Assembly: GCA_030248195.1 (NCBI GenBank)
Contig: JASAND010020903.1
Location: 62,001-126,000 of the forward strand
Source: Trissonchulus latispiculum
Taxonomy: Eukaryota > Nematoda > Enoplea > Enoplida > Ironidae
Direction of reading: 5' to 3'
Length of the DNA stretch: 64,000 nt
Part shown: positions 59,901 to 64,000 of the stretch, piece by piece
How the letters are laid out: every line of letters starts with the position of its first letter
Position numbering within the stretch: position 1 is the first letter of the stretch
Notes under the pieces: generated by a model
Database searches by the model: none
What the model saw: the letters and a program-made list of their open reading frames with translations, nothing else
Told to the model about the DNA's origin: nothing
Translations under genes and position numbers: made by a program

Positions 59901-62092
59901 GATGCCCATGTCTAGTAACAGCAGCTCACCAGTGGACTGTAGCAGTAGCAGCTGTAGTGGCAGTTCGAGCACTGGTGGTCCTCAGCCTCCCCCTTCTCAG
60001 ACGGCATCGCTGGGACGAGGGACAGCCGATGGACCTGGCACTGGCACCTCCGCCTATCTCCTCTCCACCCCTCTCTCTACGGCTGCTGGTACTGGTGGCA
60101 GTAACAGTTGCATCTCTGCGTCAACCTCTACAGCTGCGCTATCCTTCTCCAATCCACTCTATAGTCTTCAGACAACGCCGCTGCTGAAGAAATCATCCTC
60201 ACACTCGGTGGTTTCGGAGATCCCATCCGCTGCTGCCTCGCCTTCTCCCAACCCAACCACAGCCGGCGGTTGTCCCATCCCTGACCGTAGCACCACCACT
60301 GTGGGCTCCCTCAGTTCCAATGCTCCCCTGAGCGCCATCACCTCGGCCATCTGCTCTGGCGGAGGGACGCTTCAGCGATCCGCGGCGGCGACTTCTCAGC
60401 AGCATCTCAATTCCTCCCTGGGCTACACTCCGTCTCGGTCCGCGGCGCTGTGCTGTTGTCCGGACGCCAGTCCGGCTGTACCCTGTGCCGGCTGTTCCCT
60501 GATCTCGCCACCGGTCATTGACTATCAGTTTAGACCGTCCTTTGGTGGTGGTGGAGGCAGTACTCGCTGTACGCCGGCTCCGCGTACCAATCCTCGATTT
60601 GTTGGCAGCAACGGAGGCGGTACTCTCTCGAGGTCGCCACGTCTCGGCAGTGCTCATCATGGAACGACCCGGTCCCCGATGCGCAGGACCTGTACAGAGT
60701 CAGAGATCTGCTACACTGGGGCCCAGCAACCGCTGGTCATGTGCTCCTCTGTGGACAGCGGGTGCAACGATTCCACTGACGCTGATGTGGATCTCTCACC
60801 GCCTTCCACAGTGGATGCCAATGGCGAGGCTGTGGACGAAGTTGTCAAAAAGCAGGTATGTCCGGCTTTGTTGTATAGTTATGTTGGTCGGCATATTTTT
60901 TCCTTGGAAATAACGTAGCCATCAGCTGAAAAATCACTAAAATTTTTAAGTAACATTCCATTGTAGTGGCCCTTTTCTTTTAGCTCAGATTGACTACTTT
61001 AATTGTACCTGTTTCGTCGACACATCTACCACCTTGTTTTTTGTTGCGTTTTAGTATTTGGATGAGCTTGAAACCATGAAGCAGCAACTGGAAGAGACTA
61101 AAGAGCGGCTGAAAGAGGCTGAGGAGCGAGAACTGAGATGGAAGCAAAAGTATTTAAACTTTCTCGGCGTTGTTTTGTCCTCTGACAGAAGTCTAGTGAA
61201 GAGTATAGAAGATTTAGTCAGGAAACGCTTTGACAGTGCATAGTTCCTTTTTATAGCTAGCGGTTCCAGTTCTATATTCGCATGTCTGCTGTTTCTGCTG
61301 TTTCAGATATGAAGAAGTTCGACCCCGATTCGCGGATGCCATCAAGTCGGCGGCTGTAGCTTTAAGTGATTCCTCTGATACCATGGAAACGCTCCTGTAA
61401 GTTATTCCAGTTGTTTTTTCCAATATTTATGCATCATGTAGGATGTTCGTTTCCCTCCGGGTAGTAAGAATGGCTGTGCCCCCACAGTTGATGTGAAAAT
61501 CGCGAGATTGTGTTAAACTGTGTTTTTGGGTTTCTTTGAGTTTCTTTTATGAAACTCATTCATCTCCAGCAATTATGCACACTGCGCATAGTCGCAAGGT
61601 TTGGCGGAAAGCTTTATGTTTGGCTCACAGTTAAGAGTTAGAAGTATGAGCATGATAATGTAATACGTAAACTGAGTAACTACTACCTAAACTGCGGAAT
61701 CTTTTTTCAGAAACGATCCAGCCATTCTGCCCTGTCTCGCCACTCGATTTGATGGGGATTCTTCGAAAGCCAACGGACAAGGTGGTCAACGGTCTGGTGC
61801 GTCCAACAACAGTCGAAATGAGGACTCTGAAAATCGCCGCCTGTCGACGTCAAAAAGAAAGCCAGGCAGCGAGCCCTGTCTATTGGCCAGTCCAGAACTG
61901 GTTCAGGATCTGGGAAGGGATAAGCAGGGACTGACCGATTCCGCGCCAACCAGCGGAGTTCAGTCAATTCCTAATGCTTCCAATTCCCCCCTAAATGTGA
62001 ACTCGTGCAACGGTTCCAGTCAGCCCCTTCCTCTCACTCCTCGCCCATTAGCACAGATTAACTTTGCTTCACTTAAATCCACAGATATTTAG
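35796..62092 (+). CDS. RasGAP of SYNGAP/DAB2IP/RASAL2 family (19 exons)
   Basis: The gene encodes a GTPase-activating protein that speeds GTP hydrolysis on Ras and possibly Rap, acting at the membrane and cortex. Nineteen exons with GT-AG borders join in phase to 1462 codons plus TAG. Domain order, numbered from the first whole codon: basic FLSRQ...[11 protein letters not shown] segment (about 45-67); PH-like region with RSHESLL and [10 protein letters not shown] (about 79-190); C2 domain (about 200-350); RasGAP domain (about 350-617) with arginine finger Arg395 in FRGNSLATK and FLR505-507 in FLRFLCPAI; Ser/Gly/Pro-rich region (618-1274) with five histidines at 799-803; coiled coil (about 1276-1305); tail ending STDI. 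This order is specific to the SYNGAP/DAB2IP/RASAL2 branch. The first exon starts two bases from the end of a codon, so a 5' exon and the start codon are missing. All catalytic motifs are present, so the gene looks functional. Terminal TDI fits a class I PDZ ligand; vertebrate SYNGAP1 alpha1 also ends in one. Confidence 0.93.
37204..37495 (+). mobile_element. tRNA-headed SINE, better-preserved copy
   Basis: The head is GTTGAGATGGCCGAGTGG with a GTCTAAAGC D-arm, followed by a decayed anticodon arm. The body reads CAGCTATCCATC, GGTACCACTACGGTGGGAAG, GGTAACAAGG, CCCCCTTCCACGGATGCAGT, TCGAGGTGACACTCCTGGCT, GGGATGAGCACC and GGGTAAACCTGTACCTTT. It shares the body with the copy at 5546. It lies in the first long intron of the RasGAP gene, same strand. 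Several blocks recall the 3' half of squamate Sauria SINEs (a Bov-B-type tail), from memory. Confidence 0.75.
38486..38863. mobile_element. G-tract MITE in RasGAP intron
   Basis: The left end CTGGTTTTTTTCTAGGCAG and the inverted right end CTGGCTTTTTCCTAAAGGAG match the family at 19443 and 48789. Runs of 8 to 11 G lie just inside both ends. The flanks TTGGG and TAGGG are a 5-bp duplication with one mismatch. Confidence 0.7.
39889..39995 (+). CDS. RasGAP exon: basic [11 protein letters not shown] segment
   Basis: The acceptor is TTTTCTATTTTCAG and the donor GTAAGT. It encodes [20 protein letters not shown] followed by [16 protein letters not shown]. Vertebrate DAB2IP and RASAL2 have a closely similar FLSRRL...KRTKS.PKLDR stretch at this point. 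It ends two bases into a glycine codon completed by the next exon. Confidence 0.88.
40985..41165 (+). mobile_element. Decayed relative of the 32.1-kb hAT-type MITE
   Basis: GCTTGGGGTGGAGTTTCACC, ACTCACCCTC, AGAATCCGGTTTTTTTGG, TTTTCGGCGG and a long C-run occur in the same order and spacing as at 32138-32295. Termini are not recognisable. It lies in the second intron. Confidence 0.65.
41917..41960. repeat. 22-bp tandem duplication
   Basis: Two exact, head-to-tail copies of a 22-bp unit beginning GCTTTATTTTATATCC. It lies within the long intron before the PH-like exon. Confidence 0.85.
42420..42440. repeat. (TTCC)n microsatellite
   Basis: About five TTCC units; a second pyrimidine-rich CTTCTT stretch follows at 42790-42822. 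Confidence 0.85.
47941..48237 (+). CDS. RasGAP exon: PH-like region
   Basis: The acceptor is TTCCCTGTTTTTCAG and the donor GTACAC. It carries [32 protein letters not shown] and [15 protein letters not shown], matching the RSHESLL and CFEVTT...CRSAAERDKWMEN blocks of DAB2IP. An alternative reading past the donor soon hits a stop. Confidence 0.9.
48789..49206. mobile_element. G-tract MITE, best-preserved copy
   Basis: The left end CTGGGTTTACTTTAGGCG and the inverted right end CTGGGTTTACTTTACTGG share the outer 14 bases. G-runs and C-runs up to about 28 bases lie inside both ends, flanking CCACTAGTGG. The middle carries CCTGTTTTCTACATATACTG and AAAAATGACGATTTTTGACC. The flanks ATAGC (48784-48788) and ATAGC (49207-49211) are a perfect 5-bp duplication. 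Intron location, non-coding. Confidence 0.8.
50136..50219. repeat. Imperfect (TAG)n microsatellite
   Basis: Repeated TAG triplets with a few interruptions (TACG, TGGTAG, TTGTAG). It lies in the intron between the PH-like and C2 exons. Confidence 0.9.
53538..53639 (+). CDS. RasGAP exon: end of PH-like region, start of C2
   Basis: The acceptor is CTGTTTCTAG and the donor GTATGT. It joins [20 protein letters not shown] to [17 protein letters not shown]. This is the SRR.E..LK.WV.EAK.LP junction of the family where the C2 domain begins. Confidence 0.92.
53817..53915 (+). CDS. RasGAP exon: C2 core
   Basis: It encodes [20 protein letters not shown] and [12 protein letters not shown]. The family consensus YLCELC.D..LYART..K and FWGE.FEF is plain. 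The acceptor is GTAATTTTAG and the donor GTAAGT. Confidence 0.95.
54438..54523 (+). CDS. RasGAP exon: C2 strand with basic loop
   Basis: It encodes [20 protein letters not shown] and RKDRSSLVG, matching LP.L..V.V.LYRE.DKKKKK..... The donor GTAAGT is followed 12 bp later by the first unit of a 70-bp tandem repeat. Confidence 0.95.
54535..54744 (+). repeat. Three tandem copies of a 70-bp unit
   Basis: Units start at 54535, 54605 and 54675 with CAAGACYAGTCTTGTGTATG and end GATTCAAAAT. They differ at only a few positions. The array begins 12 bp after the donor of the C2 exon at 54523 and runs almost into the MITE at 54754. Confidence 0.9.
54754..55169. mobile_element. 416-bp MITE, CAAGAGTACATAAT family
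   Basis: Near-perfect inverted arms of about 165 bp begin CAAGAGTACATAATGATAAG and end with the inverse. Inner words include GACAAGCGTCACACTCTATG, GCTATGCGCGCTATCGGCTG, CACACCGCCCCTATATGGGT and CGGGGGTCGCTCACT, each returning inverted. The loop is about 80 bp. A 7-bp direct repeat GTATGAT flanks it (54747-54753 and 55170-55176). It sits in a 729-bp intron of the C2 region. Confidence 0.88.
55253..55307 (+). CDS. RasGAP exon: C2, GK.PVERW
   Basis: A short exon of 55 bp encoding [18 protein letters not shown] with the neighbouring split codons. Acceptor TTGTTTTAG, donor GTAAGT. It lies directly after the 416-bp MITE in the preceding intron. Confidence 0.93.
55566..55689 (+). CDS. RasGAP exon: C2 end and linker to GAP
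   Basis: It encodes [20 protein letters not shown] and [20 protein letters not shown], matching IR.KARYQT.TILP...YKEF. Acceptor TATTTTAG, donor GTATGT. Confidence 0.95.
55825..55890 (+). CDS. RasGAP exon: start of GAP domain
   Basis: It encodes [20 protein letters not shown] and NK. The .HYL.LC.ALEP.LS.K pattern opens the RasGAP homology. Acceptor TTGTTTCAG, donor GTTAGT. Confidence 0.94.
56048..56144 (+). CDS. RasGAP exon: GAP helix pair
   Basis: It encodes [20 protein letters not shown] then [12 protein letters not shown], matching A..LV.IL......KDFL.DL...EV. Acceptor TTCGTTTAG, donor GTTAGC. Confidence 0.94.
56398..56540 (+). CDS. RasGAP exon: arginine finger
   Basis: It encodes [20 protein letters not shown] followed by [20 protein letters not shown]. 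The arginine in FRGN.LATK (codon 56418-56420) is the catalytic finger of RasGAPs. Acceptor AATGTTTAG, donor GTATGA. Confidence 0.96.
56572..56719 (+). mobile_element. Partial MITE related to the 63.5-kb copy
   Basis: It contains TGATGAGTATTGGGTACTCA, GGCAGCCGTTATCGTGCAGA and the right-end series GCGCTTGTCACACTCTTAG ... GTACTCTTG. The first two occur in the element at 63527-63811 (the second inverted), and the right end is shared with 54754. The left terminus is missing or decayed. Confidence 0.6.
56986..57101 (+). CDS. RasGAP exon: GAP middle
   Basis: It encodes [20 protein letters not shown] and [18 protein letters not shown]. The donor must be GTAGGT at 57102: the GT four bases later would include an in-frame TAG. 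Acceptor CAATGTTTTAG. Confidence 0.93.
57276..57424 (+). CDS. RasGAP exon: FLR motif
   Basis: It encodes [20 protein letters not shown], then [27 protein letters not shown] is the signature that supports the arginine finger. Acceptor TTATTTCAG, donor GTACTT. Confidence 0.97.
57590..57756 (+). CDS. RasGAP exon: GAP C-terminal helices
   Basis: It encodes [40 protein letters not shown] and the MSHFLHKIS end. It matches the family EYP..R..RTLTL.AK..QNLANF..FG.KE.YM.FMN.F. Acceptor TTTTTTCAG, donor GTAGGT. Confidence 0.97.
58100..58213 (+). CDS. RasGAP exon: end of GAP domain
   Basis: It encodes [20 protein letters not shown] and [18 protein letters not shown]. It matches the DLGRELSSLH segment that closes the GAP homology. 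Acceptor TTTGTTTCAG, donor GTTAGT. Confidence 0.94.
58420..58572. repeat. Imperfect inverted repeat in intron
   Basis: GCCTTAGTCTGAATCA pairs with TGATTCGGACTAAGGC. Inside, GAGCGCTCTTACCC pairs with GGGTAAGAGTGCTC, and GAACTATTCCCT with AGGGAATAGTTC. A strong hairpin of about 150 bp ends 312 bp before the large exon. It could be a MITE, but no duplication is visible. Confidence 0.75.
58575..58719. repeat. Second inverted repeat, abutting the first
   Basis: CAAGAAAGGGTAGA pairs with TCTACCCTTTCTTG, and AGAGTTAAAA with TTTTAACTCT. A TCTAC tandem run (58691-58710) extends the right arm. It starts two bases after the preceding hairpin. Confidence 0.7.
58885..60855 (+). CDS. RasGAP exon: large Ser/Gly-rich exon, 657 codons
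   Basis: It begins [20 protein letters not shown], the start of the post-GAP region. It then runs 1.9 kb without a stop through Ser-, Gly- and Pro-rich, probably disordered sequence. It is visibly GC-richer than its introns. Features are a HHHHH run (59428-59442), [15 protein letters not shown], a [20 protein letters not shown] block resembling a 14-3-3 or kinase docking site, and a cysteine-rich patch at about 60450-60500. SYNGAP1 also has a histidine run in this region. Acceptor CCTGTTTCAG, donor GTATGT. Confidence 0.93.
61055..61149 (+). CDS. RasGAP exon: coiled coil
   Basis: It encodes [20 protein letters not shown] then [11 protein letters not shown], strongly heptad-patterned and charged, as in the C-terminal coiled coil of the family. 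The donor GTATTT is weak. Reading through gives about 31 extra residues and a stop, a possible alternative end. Confidence 0.88.
61307..61396 (+). CDS. RasGAP exon: after the coiled coil
   Basis: It encodes [20 protein letters not shown] and DSSDTMETL. Acceptor CTGTTTCAG, donor GTAAGT; phases fit both neighbours. Confidence 0.85.
61711..62092 (+). CDS. RasGAP terminal exon, STDI tail
   Basis: It encodes [20 protein letters not shown], a low-complexity Ser/Asn/Pro stretch, and ends FASLKSTDI followed by TAG. The last three residues T-D-I fit the class I PDZ-binding pattern (Ser/Thr-X-hydrophobic). Acceptor CTTTTTTCAG. Confidence 0.9.
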
Positions 62093-63480
62093 TCTAAAGC
62101 TTTGTACCTACGTACGTATATGTAACTACTTTGTTCAGTATCCAGGTTTATGTTTTTTCTCTGTTTTCTTGTGTTTGCAGTATATCGTGTTCCCTGCATA
62201 TGTCTCTGTTGTTGTTGTTATGTCTGTTCACAGGACTTTGGACATGTTAATTATGTTGTTTGTTCCGTTATTTTTATTTTCAATATTTATTTTTTGTGTT
62301 TACGTTTTCTGTGGATGGGGGTCATGCTTTTCTTATTTCTGAAGCTGTGCAGAATACACACCATGTTTATCTATTGCGTAGAAGTAAACAAAAAGCACTG
62401 TAAATATAAAAAATAAGCAGCTTCATTGCTGAAGACGATGTCTAACTATCATTAAAACTAAATTAATTATTGAATTAGAGTACTAGGTGCGCTTTGCCAC
62501 GTCTAAAATTTTTGTTTAACTTTTGTGCTTAGCCATTTTGTAACATAACACTGTCTTTAGTTTTCTTAATGTTAATTTGCTTCTTCTGTAGGACAGGAAT
62601 GAGGTGATCATTCGTTTGAGTTTGATTTATTAGTCGATTGTGCTAATTTGTTACTGAAATTTAGTTAAGTCTCTTATAGTCATTTTGTTTGTACATATGC
62701 AGGTTTGTTTGTTTGTATAGGAGTGTGAATGTTATGTGAACATTCAAATTATTGGTTGTTTGCCTTAATGAAAATATTAAAATGTATTTAATATAATTAC
62801 TGTACTTTTGTCAGGAATTTGTTCATGTTAAATTGAGCACGGTATATTGTCGGTGCGGTGTTTGGAGCACTTGTTTTCATTGTGATTTTAATTATTTATT
62901 GTAGTATATTTTTAGTTTTACAAATTATTGCACTTTATGGTTATCATGTAGAAGTAGCGCTTCACGCGTGTGGTGTAGATTATTTGTCTAATCTGTAGGA
63001 AATATGTGAAATTTTGTATGCGGCCAAATTGAAATGATTACTTTTGAAGACTGTTAAAAGTTGTGGTTTGCTTTAAATAATTATTAATCTTTGTCGAGTT
63101 CGGTTATCTGAACTTTTGTCTCAGTTGTGTGTATATTTATGTGGTCACTCAGAAAGTTTTATTAAATAAGTACAGAAATGCTTTACTGGTATGCTCAGTC
63201 AGTATGTAGTCGGTTAGGATTTAGGAATAGACATAAGGAAATATAAATATACGGAGCATTTGACTACTATCAATAAATTAGTCAAACTTCAAATGCAACT
63301 GCTTCTGCATGGAAGTGGTTGAGTAATCAGCGGCTTCGGATGGTTTTCCCATATACCCTAAAAATGGAATGAAAAATATCTGCAGATCATTATTGACCAC
63401 TCGCGTTCCATTGACTAGGGCACTGCAGCTGCGAATAAAGATGAAGAAAATCCATTGCAGCTCAAACTTAACATTAGGTT
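62093..63480 (+). other. 3' untranslated region, candidate poly(A) signals
   Basis: AT-rich sequence after the TAG with no further conserved exon. AATAAA hexamers occur at 63272-63277 and 63434-63439, and ATTAAA-type variants earlier (for example near 62452). Which one is used cannot be told from sequence alone. Confidence 0.4.
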
Positions 63481-63526
63481 TAGTTTAATATTAATATTAG
63501 TGGTAATAGCAAAAGTACGTTATAAC

Positions 63527-63811
63527 CAAGAGTGACGCACGTCACACTTTATTAGTCTGGGAACACGGGATCTGGGTCTGCAGTCTGCACGATAACGGCT
63601 GCCCTCCCCCACAACAAGGAGTGTCCATATACATTTGTGTAGGTTCACTCGCTTGTATGTTTATGTGCTGAAGCCAAACACGATCTATCAGCAGTTGACC
63701 ACTTTCGAGCTTCACCACAAAATGAGCGTCCACCAATGAGTATTGAGTACTCATTTATGGAGGACACTGGGGTTGCCTGCCGCACTCTTAGTTGTTTGTT
63801 GTGTACTCTTG
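63527..63811. mobile_element. MITE of the CAAGAGT family downstream of the RasGAP gene
   Basis: The left end CAAGAGTGACGCACGTCACA and the inverted right end CAAGAGTACACAACAAACAA share the outer 8 bases. The subterminal GACGCACGTCACACT resembles GACAAGCGTCACACTC of the 54754 copy. The interior has TCTGCACGATAACGGCTGCC, found inverted at 56629-56652. No target duplication is readable. Confidence 0.65.
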
Positions 63812-64000
63812 GCAATAGGTAAGGACTCATTTGAAGAAAAGAAATAGCAAAAATAACCTCAGTTTGAAGAGGAAGATTAAGTTCTCATTGGCAGTCTTAC
63901 CGGTATCCGCTTTCCATTAGTTTGATTGCACTGCATTGACAGAGATGATTTGTCATACAAATATCTCAACTGATTGGAAAGTTGTTGATTCCAGAGTAGG
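63812..64000. other. Window end, no feature recognised
   Basis: Short AT-rich stretch with nothing recognised. Confidence 0.4.

Overview
This is a nuclear genomic window from an invertebrate animal. It is AT-rich and holds one long intron-split gene with clean GT-AG splice sites, tRNA-headed SINEs, a Penelope-type reverse transcriptase ORF and many short non-autonomous DNA transposons. The sequence alone does not fix the phylum.

The only gene recognised with confidence lies on the + strand from about 35.8 kb to 62.1 kb. It encodes a RasGAP of the SYNGAP/DAB2IP/RASAL2 family (raskol in Drosophila, gap-2 in C. elegans, as family names). Nineteen exons join in phase to give 1462 residues plus a stop. 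They cover a basic N-terminal segment, a PH-like region, a C2 domain, the RasGAP catalytic domain with its arginine finger and FLR motif, a 657-codon Ser/Gly-rich exon with a histidine run, a coiled coil, and a tail ending Ser-Thr-Asp-Ile. The first exon found starts inside a codon, so at least one 5' exon and the start codon are missing. The first three introns are 4 to 8 kb and carry transposons; the later introns are mostly below 1 kb.

The first 35 kb is non-coding and repeat-rich. From left to right: two TTAA-bounded inverted-repeat elements (0.17-3.5 kb) with another element nested in the second; a SINE (5.5 kb); a degenerate minus-strand coding remnant (7 kb); a hAT-type MITE (7.8 kb); part of a G-tract MITE (9.5 kb); hAT-type MITEs at 12.0 and 15.4 kb; the reverse transcriptase ORF (16.2-17.3 kb); a G-tract MITE (19.4 kb); a 74-bp palindromic micro-element (22.3 kb); and a dense nested cluster of foldback, GGGTAAAACC and hAT-type elements (28-35 kb).

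The most notable pattern is a set of unrelated-looking MITEs that share one design. They have YAGnnATG-type termini, target duplications that are 8 bp where clear, and arrays of a short GC-rich word just inside each end. The word differs in every element (ACCCGGT, ATATCCGG, GGCCC, GGGATCCCGCGG, GAGCC). Two further families are defined here by conserved 5-bp and 7-bp target duplications. Transposon superfamily assignments rest on termini and target-site length only; no transposase gene is visible.
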